Shown here: positions 18,758 through 27,627 of the stretch, one piece after another
How the letters are laid out: every line of letters starts with the position of its first letter
Position numbering within the stretch: the first letter of the stretch is position 1
Origin: Planctomycetota bacterium
GTDB taxonomy: Bacteria > Planctomycetota > Phycisphaerae > SM23-33
Assembly: GCA_022705325.1 (NCBI GenBank)
Contig: JAKJER010000012.1
Coordinates: forward strand, 1 to 64,000
Direction: 5' to 3'
Length of the DNA stretch: 64,000 nt
The notes under the pieces: generated by a model
What the model saw: the letters and a program-made list of their open reading frames with translations, nothing else
The model's database searches: none
Told to the model about the DNA's origin: nothing
Translations under genes and position numbers: made by a program

Positions 18758-20193
18758 CGTCCCTCACACGATTCCGAACGGCCGTGCTCGCTTCGCTGCT
18801 GATCGCAGCCGCAGCGCAGGCGGCCGAGAAGCCGAACATTCTCTTTCTGCTCAGCGACGACCACAGCTATCCGTACCTGGGCTGCTACGGCAATCCGGAC
18901 GTGCGGACGCCGAACCTGGACCGCCTGGCGGGCGAGGGCATGCGGTTCGATCGGATGTTCGTCTCGTGCCCGCAGTGCGTGCCCTCGCGGGCGGCGCTGA
19001 TGACGGGGCGCTCGCCGGTGGCCGTGCGGATGGTGCGGTTCACCTCGCCCCTGCCGGCCGACCTGCCCGCCCTGCCCGATTTGCTGCGCGACCAGGCGGG
19101 CTACTTCACCGGAGTGGGCGGGCGAAGCTACCACCTGGACGGCCCGTCAAGTAAGGGCCAGCGGGCGGCCGTCAACGTCGGCGGGGCCATCGACAAGCAC
19201 AACCTGCGGACCTTCGCCGCCCGCGTCGACTACGTGGAAAAAGGCGGCGGGATGAAGGACTTCGGCGGCAAGCTGGCGGCCTTCCTGGACAAAGTGCCCC
19301 AGGGCAAACCATGGTTCTTCTGGCTGGGTTTCAGCGACCCGCACCACGTGTGGAACACGCAGGGCCCCCGCGGATCGCTCGACCCGGCCAAGCTCGCCCT
19401 GCCGCCCCACCTGCCGGACCTGCCGGGCGTCCGCGGCGATCTGGCCCGCTACCTGGCCGAGATCGAACACCTCGACGCCGACGTTCAGGACGTGCTCGAC
19501 ACGCTCCAGAAGCGCGGGCAGGCCGACAACACCATCGTCGTGTTCATGGGCGACAACGGGCTGGCCCTGCCCCACGGCAAGGGCGCCCTGCACGACCCCG
19601 GCATCGCCGTCCCCCTCATCGTCCGCTGGCCCGGCATGACCAGGCCCGGCCAGGCCACGCAGGCGCTTATCTCCGGCGAGGACTTCGCCCCCACGATGCT
19701 CCAGGCCGCCGGCGTCACGCCGCCCAAGGCCATGAGCGGCGTGAGCTTCCTGAAGCTGCTTCGCGGCGAGCCCTTCACTCCGCGGAAGTACATCTTCGCC
19801 GAACGCGGGCCCCACGGGGGCGACGGCGGGATGAAGCCCGACATCTCGGCCGCCATCTTCGACCTCGTCCGTTGCGTCCGCAGCGACCGCTACAAGCTCA
19901 TCTACAACTGCACGCCCCACCAGCCGGTCGCGCCCGTCGACAGCCAGCGAGACCCCTCCTGGCAGGAGATGAAGGCCGCACACGCCGCCGGCAAGCTGGG
20001 CGAGCCCTTCGTCAAGGCCTACTTCACCACGCCGCGCCCCACGTTCGAGCTGTACGACCTCCAGGCGGACCCGGGCGAGCTGCGAAATCTGGCCGGCGAC
20101 CCCGCCCACAGGGAGGCGGAGACGGAGCTCAAGCGGGCACTGACCGAGAAGATGGTCCTCGACTGGGACTTCCTGCCCACGCCATTGCGGTAG
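18754..20193 (+). CDS. Exported formylglycine-dependent sulfatase
   Basis: A 479-residue protein using a GTG start that overlaps the upstream stop (GTGA), with AAGGAG just ahead. A signal peptide ends near residue 24 (AAAAQAAEKPNILFLLSDDH). Metal-binding Asp35 and Asp36 open the alkaline-phosphatase fold. Cys75 in the CVPSRAALMTGR motif (C-x-P-S-R) is the residue converted to formylglycine, so this is a type I sulfatase that needs a maturase. VVFMGDNGLALPHGKGALHDPG supplies further metal and sulfate ligands. It should remove sulfate from sulfated polysaccharides such as those of algae. No formylglycine-generating enzyme is seen in the window. Confidence 0.92.
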   Translation: MTSLTRFRTAVLASLLIAAAAQAAEKPNILFLLSDDHSYPYLGCYGNPDVRTPNLDRLAGEGMRFDRMFVSCPQCVPSRAALMTGRSPVAVRMVRFTSPLPADLPALPDLLRDQAGYFTGVGGRSYHLDGPSSKGQRAAVNVGGAIDKHNLRTFAARVDYVEKGGGMKDFGGKLAAFLDKVPQGKPWFFWLGFSDPHHVWNTQGPRGSLDPAKLALPPHLPDLPGVRGDLARYLAEIEHLDADVQDVLDTLQKRGQADNTIVVFMGDNGLALPHGKGALHDPGIAVPLIVRWPGMTRPGQATQALISGEDFAPTMLQAAGVTPPKAMSGVSFLKLLRGEPFTPRKYIFAERGPHGGDGGMKPDISAAIFDLVRCVRSDRYKLIYNCTPHQPVAPVDSQRDPSWQEMKAAHAAGKLGEPFVKAYFTTPRPTFELYDLQADPGELRNLAGDPAHREAETELKRALTEKMVLDWDFLPTPLR

Positions 20194-20252
20194 CGGCCGG
20201 CTACTGAGGCGACAAGGACACGCAAGCCAAGAGAATGCACGACAGATGAGCG

Positions 20253-20299
20253 GCGAATGGTGAACGGTCGACGATGCGGCCGTTCACTCGACCATTGAG
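20253..20299 (+). repeat. Imperfect inverted repeat after the sulfatase gene
   Basis: AATGG-TGAACGG (20256-20267) pairs with CCGTTCA (20280-20286) and CCATT (20292-20296), with a 5-nt bulge. It lies in the 237-bp gap after the sulfatase gene and resembles other ATTGG/CATTG word patches in the window. It could act as a terminator stem, although there is no T-run. Confidence 0.4.
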
Positions 20300-20430
20300 A
20301 CTGGAGCGTTCGTCTGTCGGACCTTCTTCTTTTCTGCCCGCGCTCCGGCGTGTATCATCGGGCCTTCATCCGCCAGAGAATGAAAGGCTGCACATGCACG
20401 CACTGCGTCCGCTCGCACGTTAAGCCTCCT

Positions 20431-21726
20431 ATGACACCAAGAACTCGCGTGAGTCGCGTCGCAACAAAGGTCCTTCTGGTCTTTCTGGCGGCTCTGTCGC
20501 TGGCGGCCGCGGCCCCGGCCGGAGGCCAGGGCGACCGGGCGCTGCGAGACGACGGCACGTACCAGGACGGCGGGTACTGGGCCACGCCCCTGCCCTGGCT
20601 GATGGCGACGCTCATGCGGGTCGACCCGTCGCGAGCGGCCGGCGCGTTCTGCGACGCGGTCGAGGACTTCCAGTCCCGCAAGGACATCAACGAGTGGGTC
20701 AACGACCGGGCGGCCCGCCCAGCGGGCGTCCGCGATTACTGCGCCAGCGCGGCCATGCCCCTGGCGGGGCTGCGACGTCTGCGGGCCCACCTGAAGCAGG
20801 CGGGCCGGACGCTGCCGGACGACCTGGCCAAGCGAGTGGACCGGGCGGAGGCGTGGCTCCGGCCGCAGGCTCGGCGCGTGCTGCGGGGCGGGTCGCGCGT
20901 CGGCAAGGGCGGCGTTCGCATCTTCACCCCAGACGCCACCGGCGGGTACGGGTCTTTCTGGGTCCGCGACTGGTCCTACCAGATCGAAGGCTGCCCCGAC
21001 GCCTTCACGCGTGAAGAGATCCGCGACGGGTACTACTTCCTCGCCGCCGCCCAGCGGGCCGACGGCTGCATGCCCGACCGCGTCCGCCCCGACGGGCGGG
21101 GCGTGTACTCGCCCGGCCCGGAGAACAGGCAGTTCTCCAGCAACGGCTCGGTCGATCAGTCGCCGTTCATGGTCATCGTCTGCCACCAGTACTGGAAGCT
21201 ATACGACGACCTCGAGCCCTTCCGGCGCACGGCAGACGCCCTCGAGAAGGCCATGCGCTTCACCCCGCGCAGCGCCGCCACCGCCCTGGTCGTCATCACC
21301 GACGCCAAGGTCTTCCGACCGTACAGTTTCTTCGACACCGTCCCGCTGGTCGGCGACCAGCAGTTCGATTCGGTGCTGTTCTGGGACGCCTGCCGCAAGC
21401 TCGCCGACCTGCTGGACGCCGCGGGCCAGGGCAAGCGGGCCGAGCCCTGGCGGCGCGAGGCCGACCGCGTCAGACAGTCGCTGACCAGCCTGTGGGACGA
21501 CAAGGTCGGCCTGTTCGTGGCCGCCAGCGAGAAGTGGCCCCAGCCGTCGATCTGGGGGTCGCTCTTCGCCGTGTACTCCGGGCAGGCCACGCCCGAGCAG
21601 AGCGACCGCATCGCCCGCTGGTGCCTCGATCACTACGACCTGATCGTCAAGCGCGGACAGGTCCGCCATCTGCCCAAGGGCACGTTCTGGGGCAAGCCCC
21701 AGCCGCAGTATGTCCCCGCGCCATAA
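20431..21726 (+). CDS. Exported six-hairpin (alpha/alpha) glycosidase-like protein
   Basis: A 431-residue protein. The ATG at 20431 begins a good signal peptide (RVATKVLLVFLAALSLAAAAPAGG), although no strong ribosome binding site precedes it. The mature part is all-helical with (alpha/alpha)6-barrel motifs: YQDGGYWATPLPWLMA (about 41-56), YGSFWVRDWSYQIEGCPD, ADGCMPDRV, DQSPFMVIVCHQYWKLY and FDSVLFWDACRKLADLL. The YQDGGYWATP element is normally near the C-terminus of such toroids but is near the N-terminus here. The protein stops soon after GTFWGKPQPQ, where that element would be expected. It is 21 bp from the next gene and on the same strand as the sulfatase cluster. Substrate unknown. Confidence 0.65.
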   Translation: MTPRTRVSRVATKVLLVFLAALSLAAAAPAGGQGDRALRDDGTYQDGGYWATPLPWLMATLMRVDPSRAAGAFCDAVEDFQSRKDINEWVNDRAARPAGVRDYCASAAMPLAGLRRLRAHLKQAGRTLPDDLAKRVDRAEAWLRPQARRVLRGGSRVGKGGVRIFTPDATGGYGSFWVRDWSYQIEGCPDAFTREEIRDGYYFLAAAQRADGCMPDRVRPDGRGVYSPGPENRQFSSNGSVDQSPFMVIVCHQYWKLYDDLEPFRRTADALEKAMRFTPRSAATALVVITDAKVFRPYSFFDTVPLVGDQQFDSVLFWDACRKLADLLDAAGQGKRAEPWRREADRVRQSLTSLWDDKVGLFVAASEKWPQPSIWGSLFAVYSGQATPEQSDRIARWCLDHYDLIVKRGQVRHLPKGTFWGKPQPQYVPAP

Positions 21727-21747
21727 TTCAAGCGAAAGGAACCCGTC

Positions 21748-23382
21748 ATGTCCCGCTCGCGGCTTGTCGTCACGCTGACGCTCCTGGCCTGCCTGGTCCT
21801 CTCCGCGGCCTCCCAGGCGGGCGAAACCCTCTACAACGGGATCGTCCTGCCGGACCTCTGGCCGCCGCGGGCGGACAAGCTCACCCGCGAGGTCATGCCC
21901 GTGCCTTGGCTGGAGAACATCCCCAAGGTCATCCCCATCGACGTCGGCCGACAACTCCTGGTCGATGACTTCCTGGTCGAGCAGACCGACCTGACGCGGA
22001 CCTTCCACCAGCCTACCTGGCACGAAGGCAACCCCGTGCTCAAGCCCGAAAAACCGTGGGAGAAGGAAGGCAAGGGGGCGTTCGCCGCCGCCTTCAGCGA
22101 CGGCGTGTGGTACGACCCTGCCGACCGCAAGTTCAAGATGTGGTACATGGCCCCCTACTTCCAGGGGACGTGCCTGGCCGTCAGCGACAACGGCCTGCGG
22201 TGGCAGCGCCCGGAGTTTGACGTCTTTGCCGGCACCAACCGCGTGATCGCCGTCACCCGCGACTCCAGCACGGTCTGGCTGGACCACTTCGATCGCGACC
22301 CGCAGAAGCGGTTCAAGATGTTCACCGCCACCAACAAGGGCGGCTGGAAGCTCCAGCTCAACGCCTCTCCGGACGGCATCCACTGGTCCGAGCCGCTGGC
22401 CCTGTCGCCGTCGATCGGCGACCGGACGACGGTGTTCTACAACCCGTTCCGCAAGCGGTGGGTCTACAGCCTGCGGATCGGCCTGGGCGGCGGGATCGGG
22501 CGCAGCCGGGCCTACCGCGAGCACGCCGACGCTCAGCAGGGCCTGACCTGGAGCGACGACGACAAGGTCCTCTGGACCTGCGCCGACAAGCTTGACCCGC
22601 GCCACCCCAAGTACCCGGACGTCGAGCCGCAGCTCTACAACCTCGACGCTACGCCCTACGAGAGCCTGATGATCGGCCTGTTCGCCATTCACCAGGGCCC
22701 GCCCAACTCCACGTGCGCCAAGCTGAAGATTCAGAAACGCAACGAACTGCTGATCGGCTTCTCGCGCGACGGCTTCCACTGGGACCGCCCCTGCCGCGAG
22801 CGGTTCCTGGGCGTGACGGAGAAGGACGGCGACTGGAACTGGGGCAACATGCAGTCGGCGGGCGGCGCGTGCCTGGTCGTGGGCGACCGGTTGTACTTCT
22901 ACGTCAGCGGACGGGCCCGCCCCGAGCAGTTCTGGGACACCGGCGCGTCGATGGGCGTGGCGTTCCTGCGGCGGGACGGTTTCGCCAGCCTCGACGCGGG
23001 CGCCTCCGGCGGGACGCTCACCACGAGGCCCGTGCGATTCGGGGGCAAGCACCTGTTCGTGAACGTGGCGGCCGGGGGCGGCGAACTGCGGGCCGAAGTG
23101 CTGGATGCGGACGGCAAGGTGATCGCCCCCTTCACCCGCGACGCTTGCAGGGCGGTGAAGGGCGACAAGACGCTGACGGCTGTGACGTGGGACGGGGCAG
23201 CCGACCTGTCCGCTGTGGCGGGCAAGCCGGTTCGCTTCCGCTTCCATCTCACCAGCGCCAGCCTGTACGCCTTCTGGGTGAGCCCGGCGCCCAACGGCGC
23301 CAGCCACGGGTACGTCGCCGCCGGCGGACCCGGCTTCACCGGACCGACCGACACGGTGGGCCAGGCAGCACGCAAGAAGTAG
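21748..23382 (+). CDS. Exported beta-propeller protein, GH43/GH32-like
   Basis: A 544-residue protein with a signal peptide (1-25) and an AAAGGA site ahead of the ATG. The body contains repeated propeller strands such as VWYDPADRKFKMWYMA, CLAVSDNGLRWQRPEFD, LNASPDGIHWSEP and LLIGFSRDGFHWDRP. The S-x-D-G-h-x-W blade pattern is shared with GH43/GH32/GH62-type proteins. IDVGRQLLVDDFLVEQ near residue 72 is a typical opening of planctomycete members of this class. A C-terminal beta-sandwich (about 415-525) resembles a carbohydrate-binding module. Glycosidase activity is not certain because the catalytic carboxylates cannot be assigned. Confidence 0.7.
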   Translation: MSRSRLVVTLTLLACLVLSAASQAGETLYNGIVLPDLWPPRADKLTREVMPVPWLENIPKVIPIDVGRQLLVDDFLVEQTDLTRTFHQPTWHEGNPVLKPEKPWEKEGKGAFAAAFSDGVWYDPADRKFKMWYMAPYFQGTCLAVSDNGLRWQRPEFDVFAGTNRVIAVTRDSSTVWLDHFDRDPQKRFKMFTATNKGGWKLQLNASPDGIHWSEPLALSPSIGDRTTVFYNPFRKRWVYSLRIGLGGGIGRSRAYREHADAQQGLTWSDDDKVLWTCADKLDPRHPKYPDVEPQLYNLDATPYESLMIGLFAIHQGPPNSTCAKLKIQKRNELLIGFSRDGFHWDRPCRERFLGVTEKDGDWNWGNMQSAGGACLVVGDRLYFYVSGRARPEQFWDTGASMGVAFLRRDGFASLDAGASGGTLTTRPVRFGGKHLFVNVAAGGGELRAEVLDADGKVIAPFTRDACRAVKGDKTLTAVTWDGAADLSAVAGKPVRFRFHLTSASLYAFWVSPAPNGASHGYVAAGGPGFTGPTDTVGQAARKK

Positions 23383-23387
23383 CGTCG

Positions 23388-23879
23388 TCAGTCCTTCCAG
23401 TCCGCGATCTTGTGTTTGGCCTTGCGCCCGGGCTGTTGCGCGGCAGCATCATATCGCGGCATGAACAACTCCGGCCGGACCCTGAATCGCTGGGCTAGTT
23501 TCAGCAGGTGCTCGACCGTCAGAGACCGCTCACCGTTCAGGATCTTAGAACCCATGCTGACGTGCACGCCCAGCAGGCGGGCCAGGTCCGACGCGCTCAT
23601 CCCGTTCTCTTGGAGCAGATGGAGAAGGGCTGAGATGCCCCCCAGATCGCCCGCCTCGATCGGATAATGAGAAGCTTCGTACGCCTGCACAAGCTGCACC
23701 AGAGTCTCCAGGTACACCTCCTGGCCCTTGGTCAACTTCGGCATCGACATCAGGCGGTCTATCATCTCGACAGTCTCTTGATATACCGCGTCATTCTCGA
23801 TCGCCCGGGGCATCATGACCTGCCCCAGTTCTTCCAGGCGCCCGGGGAGTCTGGTCTTGTCAGTCTGAATGGTGGACAT
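23388..23879 (-). CDS. higA: HigA-type antitoxin with C-terminal helix-turn-helix
   Basis: 163 residues. The ATG at 23879 is favoured over one five codons earlier because GAAGGAATAGCC is a well-placed ribosome binding site for it. The N-terminal half is helical and toxin-binding. Residues about 90-140 form an XRE-type helix-turn-helix (MSASDLARLLGVHVSMGSKILNGERSLTVEHLLKLAQRFRVRPELF). It neutralises the HigB RNase and represses the operon. The order toxin first, antitoxin second and the small separation (the toxin stop ends 2 bp before this ATG) are typical of higBA. Confidence 0.88.
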   Translation of the reverse strand: MSTIQTDKTRLPGRLEELGQVMMPRAIENDAVYQETVEMIDRLMSMPKLTKGQEVYLETLVQLVQAYEASHYPIEAGDLGGISALLHLLQENGMSASDLARLLGVHVSMGSKILNGERSLTVEHLLKLAQRFRVRPELFMPRYDAAAQQPGRKAKHKIADWKD

Positions 23880-23881
23880 GG

Positions 23882-24184
23882 CTATTCCTTCCATTTCGCA
23901 TCATCGTATTCCTGGTGCGTCAGAACAGCTCGCACGTTTACGAGTCGATACTCGTAGTTGATCCTCGCGACCAACCGATACTTGTTCCCCCCGACATTGA
24001 ACACGGTCAACGTCTCACCTCGGTTGTTCGTGACGCCGTCGGCATGAGGATAAGTCTGTCGCACATCCCGCAGACTTCGCCAGATAGCATCCAAGGCGAT
24101 CCTGTACCACTGCCGAAGTGGAGTCTCGGCCTGGGGATGACGCTCCCAGAACTCCCGCAACGGCTTCAGGCTGATCACTCTCAT
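23882..24184 (-). CDS. higB: HigB-type mRNA interferase toxin
   Basis: A 100-residue protein. The sequence MRVISLKPLREFWERHP, then LRQWYRIALDAIWRSLRDVR, then FNVGGNKYRLVARINYEYRLVNVRAVLTHQEYDDAKWKE follows the HigB_toxin family closely. The conserved NVGGNKYRL-hh-x-I and L-T-H-x-E-Y elements carry the basic and histidine residues used for ribosome-dependent mRNA cleavage. The ATG at 24184 starts directly after a 15-bp palindrome and a promoter. Base composition is less GC-rich than in neighbouring genes, in keeping with a horizontally acquired module. Confidence 0.9.
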   Translation of the reverse strand: MRVISLKPLREFWERHPQAETPLRQWYRIALDAIWRSLRDVRQTYPHADGVTNNRGETLTVFNVGGNKYRLVARINYEYRLVNVRAVLTHQEYDDAKWKE

Positions 24185-24185
24185 A

Positions 24186-24219
24186 TAGACATTATGTCTA
24201 ATCAGTGAAACCGCGTCAA
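24186..24219 (-). promoter_or_regulatory. higBA promoter with overlapping palindromic operator
   Basis: On the minus strand TTGACG (24214-24219) and CATAAT (24191-24196) are 17 bp apart. A perfect 15-bp palindrome TAGACATTATGTCTA (24186-24200) covers the -10 element and ends 1 bp before the higB ATG. It is the expected HigA binding site for autorepression. The -10 is so close to the ATG that transcription should start at or next to the A of the start codon, giving a leaderless message. Confidence 0.65.
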
Positions 24220-24258
24220 ACGAAATAGAGACAATTTGGCACACAGCCCCGTGCGATT

Positions 24259-25044
24259 CTACTTCCGCTGCCAGACCCGCACGTAATCCACGATCATGCT
24301 CGTGCCGTCCAGGGCGTCGGTAATCTTGCCCGCCCAGGGCATGACGGCCGTGCTGAACCGCACGCGGGCCGGAGAGCGGCAGATGGCGTGCTCCTGGCGG
24401 CGGACCTGTTTGCCGTCGAAGTACCAGAGCAGTTCGTCCTGCGTCCACTCCAGGCCCAGCGTGTGGAAGCGCGTGCTCAGGTTGAACGGGGCCTTCCATT
24501 GGAAGCTCTTGGCCCAGTGCTCTCCGCCCCACCAGTGCAGGTTCGTGTTGACCTTGTCGGGGAAGTGGCTCTCGCAGATGTCGATCTCGAACTTCTTGCC
24601 GTCGTCCTTCTTCCCGTCGGCCATCAGCCAGAAGGCGTTGTTCAGGCCGGCGGCACCGCCCGTCTTCATGCGGCACTCGAAGAACCCGTAGCGAGGCGCG
24701 AAGCTCCGCGTCCAGAAATGGCCCGACGTCCACTCCTTGCCCCCACGCTTCTCCTTGCGGGTGAGCAGGCGGCAGCAACCGTCCTTGACGACGATGTTCT
24801 CGGGCCAGCGGCTGGATTGGATGTGCCCGGGCGAGCCGGCTTCGCATTGCCACTTGTCCGCATCGAGCTTGTCGCCGTCGAACTCGTCGGAGAAGACGAG
24901 TTGCCAGCCAGCCGGGTCCGGGCAGCCGGGGAGCGGAGCAGCCTTCCGCGAAGCCGCAAGCGACTCAGCGGCCGAGGCATCCCTCAAACGTCCCGCCGCA
25001 AACACCGCCGCGGCGCAACCGATCAAACCTCGTCGTGTCAGCAA
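24259..25044 (-). CDS. Exported glycoside hydrolase family 16 enzyme
   Basis: A 261-residue protein. The N-terminus MLTRRGLIGCAAAVFAAGRL is a signal peptide with Tat-like character (a lipobox is not convincing). The catalytic motif is E-x-D-x-x-E in FEIDICES, with Glu153 as nucleophile, Asp155 and Glu158 as acid/base. VFSDEFDGDKLDADKWQ and FHTLGLEWTQDELLWYFDGK are standard GH16 strands, and SMIVDYVRVWQRK is the usual C-terminus. The enzyme should cut a beta-1,3/1,4-linked glucan or galactan (laminarinase, agarase or carrageenase type); substrate cannot be assigned. Length is normal for a single-domain GH16. Confidence 0.93.
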   Translation of the reverse strand: MLTRRGLIGCAAAVFAAGRLRDASAAESLAASRKAAPLPGCPDPAGWQLVFSDEFDGDKLDADKWQCEAGSPGHIQSSRWPENIVVKDGCCRLLTRKEKRGGKEWTSGHFWTRSFAPRYGFFECRMKTGGAAGLNNAFWLMADGKKDDGKKFEIDICESHFPDKVNTNLHWWGGEHWAKSFQWKAPFNLSTRFHTLGLEWTQDELLWYFDGKQVRRQEHAICRSPARVRFSTAVMPWAGKITDALDGTSMIVDYVRVWQRK

Positions 25045-25158
25045 CAGACCGCTCCTTCATGCTGCGTGGGTCGTGCGGGACTTATCGACGTCATGGTAGC
25101 TTCCTCTGTGTCCTCCGTGGCTTGCCGAAGGCATCCCTGATCGGGACTGTGGCGTTCT

Positions 25159-27492
25159 TCACGCCAGGCTCACCGGGTCCACGTCGGCGATCACGTCGGA
25201 GTGAACGTCGTGCAGGAGCTGCTCGATCCGGGGGTAGACGATCGGCTGGACGACGTTCGGGCGCGGCGTGGTCAAGCGAATCTCGATGCGGAACTGGTTG
25301 CGAAGCTTGAGGATCGACGCCGGCTGGGGGCCGATGATCTCGACTTCCTGCCCGGCCAGCAGACGCCGCAACTCGCGGGCGAGCTTGCCGGCGGACTCGC
25401 TCGCGCGCTCCATGACCGTGTCGCGGACGATGAACCGCAGGATCCGCGTGACCGGCGGCAGGCGGACCGACTCGCGCGTGGCCAGGTCCCAGGCGGCGAA
25501 GCTGTCATAGTCGTGGCCGATGGCGTACTGGATGGCCGGATCGTCCTCGTGCAGCGTCTGGACGACCACGTGCCCGGGCACGTCCGATCGCCCGGCCCGC
25601 CCGGCCACCTGCACGATAAGCTGGAACGTCCGCTCGCTGGCGCGGAAGTCCGGGATGATCAGCGACGTGTCGGCCGACGCCACCCCCACCAGCGACACCC
25701 GGGGGAAGTCCAGCCCCTTGGCCACCATCTGCGTGCCCAGCAGGATGTCGATCTCGCCCGAGGCGAACTCCCGCAGGACCTTCTCGAACTGCCCCGGCGT
25801 GGTCATGGTGTCGCTGTCCATGCGGGCCAGGCGGGCAGTCGGGAACTTGCGCCCCAGCTCCCCCTCGATCCGCTGGATGCCCAGCCCGAACAGCGTCAGC
25901 TTGCCCCGGCAGGCGGGGCAGAACTCGGGCAGGGCCGCCGTCGCCTCGCAGTAGTGGCACTGCACCATCCGCGTCGCCTGGTGAAAGACCATCGGGCGGG
26001 TGCAGTTGTCGCACTGGTAGCTCCACTGGCACGAGGGGCAGAATACGTAGCTGGCGTAGCCGCGACGGTTCATCAGCAGGATGATCTGCTCGTTTCGGTC
26101 CAGAGCGGCCGCCATCCGCATCGTCAGCGTCTTGCCGATCAACTCGATCCGCCCCGGCTGCATCTCCTTGCGGAGGTTGACGATCTCCAGCCTGGGCATG
26201 GGCAGGCCTCGCACCCGGCTGGGCAGGCGGACGAGGTGGTACTTGCCCTGGCGGGCGTTGTGCATGGACTCGAGGCTGGGCGTGGCCGAGCCCAGCACCA
26301 CGGGCACGCCGGCCAGCGACGCCCGCATGACGGCGACGTCGCGCCCGTGGTATCGCGGGGCGTTGTCCTGCTTGTAGCTGCCCTCGTGCTCCTCGTCGAC
26401 GATGATCAGGCCGAGCTTGCGCGTCGGGGCGAAGACGGCGCTTCGCGGTCCGACGACGACGGCGGCGTGTCCGTCGCGGATCTGCTGATAGTAAAACGCC
26501 CGCTGGGCGGAGGTCAGCGAGCTGTGCAGGACGGCCACCCGCGGCAGGCGGGCGGTCAGCCGGGCGAGCGTCTGCGTGGCCAGGGCGATCTCGGGCACGA
26601 GCAGGATGGCCTGCCGCCCGGAGGCGATCACCTTGCGAATGGCCCGCAGGTACACCTCGGTCTTGCCGCTGCCGGTCACCCCGTGCAGCAGCGTCACCGA
26701 GAAGCCCGCCCCCAGCCGCTTCTCGATCTGGGCCAGGGCCGCCTGCTGGTCGGCGTTCGGTTCGAAGGCGTCGCCGGCGGCCTCGTCAGACAACTCCGGC
26801 AGGCGGACGGGCCGCTGCTCGATCCGCACCAGGTCGCGGTCCTTCAGCCGTCGCGCGCTCTGCAACGAGACCCCGCTGTGGTGCAGCAGCAGTTCCATCG
26901 TCACCGGCTCGATGCCCTGAAGCTTGGCCTCGTACAACTCGTCCAGGGCCTTCTTCTGGTGCGGGCCCAGGCGGGCTGCCTTCCACTGGTCGCGGGTGCT
27001 GGTGAGGTAGACGACGCTCTCGCTCTGGGGGGCGTGGCGACCAACGGCCGAGGGCACCATCGCCGCCAGCGTCATCCCCAGGGGCGTGAGGTAGTAGCGG
27101 CTGATCCACTGGGCAAGCTGCCAGAGTTCGGCGTCGAGCTGGGGCTCGGCGTCGAGGACCTCGCTGACGAGTTTGAGCTTTCGTGGTTTGAGCCGGTCCG
27201 CGGACCCGTCGAGACCGCCTGGTTCCGGATCGCTGACGCGACCGGCCCCTTCGCTTCCCAGGCGGGCGACGAAGCCGAGGGTGAGCTTGTCGCCCCGCCC
27301 GAAAGGCACTCGGACGCGCTGGCCCAGCGCGCACTCGCCGAGGCCCGCGGGCCAGGCGTAGTCGAACGCCCGCCAGAGGTTGGCGGCCACGGCCACGCCG
27401 ACCACCCGCCCGCCGTCGCGCAGGAGCTGGTCGGCCGACTGCGTCGGCTGCTTCTTCGCATCGTCCGCCGGCTCGTGGAACAGTTTGGCCAT
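25159..27492 (-). CDS. priA: Primosomal protein N' (replication restart helicase)
   Basis: A 777-residue superfamily 2 helicase. The N-terminal 3'-DNA-binding domain (about 30-130) contains RVRVPFGRGDKLTLGFV. Walker A is GVTGSGKT (271-278) and the DEEH box is at 366-369. A zinc-binding insert has paired cysteines (FCPSCQWSYQCDNC, CHYC, CPACRGKL, about 480-525), and motif V/VI follows with LLGTQMVAKGLDFPRV and QVAGRAGR. It reloads the replisome at stalled forks. Slightly longer than E. coli PriA because of an N-terminal extension and a linker around 80-105. It sits 135 bp downstream of mtnP on the same strand. Confidence 0.96.
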   Translation of the reverse strand: MAKLFHEPADDAKKQPTQSADQLLRDGGRVVGVAVAANLWRAFDYAWPAGLGECALGQRVRVPFGRGDKLTLGFVARLGSEGAGRVSDPEPGGLDGSADRLKPRKLKLVSEVLDAEPQLDAELWQLAQWISRYYLTPLGMTLAAMVPSAVGRHAPQSESVVYLTSTRDQWKAARLGPHQKKALDELYEAKLQGIEPVTMELLLHHSGVSLQSARRLKDRDLVRIEQRPVRLPELSDEAAGDAFEPNADQQAALAQIEKRLGAGFSVTLLHGVTGSGKTEVYLRAIRKVIASGRQAILLVPEIALATQTLARLTARLPRVAVLHSSLTSAQRAFYYQQIRDGHAAVVVGPRSAVFAPTRKLGLIIVDEEHEGSYKQDNAPRYHGRDVAVMRASLAGVPVVLGSATPSLESMHNARQGKYHLVRLPSRVRGLPMPRLEIVNLRKEMQPGRIELIGKTLTMRMAAALDRNEQIILLMNRRGYASYVFCPSCQWSYQCDNCTRPMVFHQATRMVQCHYCEATAALPEFCPACRGKLTLFGLGIQRIEGELGRKFPTARLARMDSDTMTTPGQFEKVLREFASGEIDILLGTQMVAKGLDFPRVSLVGVASADTSLIIPDFRASERTFQLIVQVAGRAGRSDVPGHVVVQTLHEDDPAIQYAIGHDYDSFAAWDLATRESVRLPPVTRILRFIVRDTVMERASESAGKLARELRRLLAGQEVEIIGPQPASILKLRNQFRIEIRLTTPRPNVVQPIVYPRIEQLLHDVHSDVIADVDPVSLA

Positions 27493-27531
27493 GTCTGTCT
27501 GCGCCCGCCAGGGCGTCCGTTCATAGTGTGC

Positions 27532-27594
27532 CCTGCCTTCGGCAGGCAGGCCGCAAGGGCGTTGGATAAACTCCTCAAGACCGCCTTACGGCGG
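27532..27594. repeat. Two short hairpins between mtnP and priA
   Basis: CCTGCC-TTC-GGCAGG (27532-27546) and CCGCC-TTAC-GGCGG (27581-27594) are perfect short stems in the 135-bp gap. The first is a half-size relative of the 22-bp CCTGCCTG palindrome found at two other places. They may weakly terminate mtnP transcription. Confidence 0.4.
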
Positions 27595-27627
27595 GACTAC
27601 AAGCCTTCCATCGGCGGCGTTACGGAA

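Noticed and set aside
20194..20430. A rho-independent terminator after the sulfatase
   Set aside because: The inverted repeat has a bulge and no T-run, so it is recorded only as a repeat.
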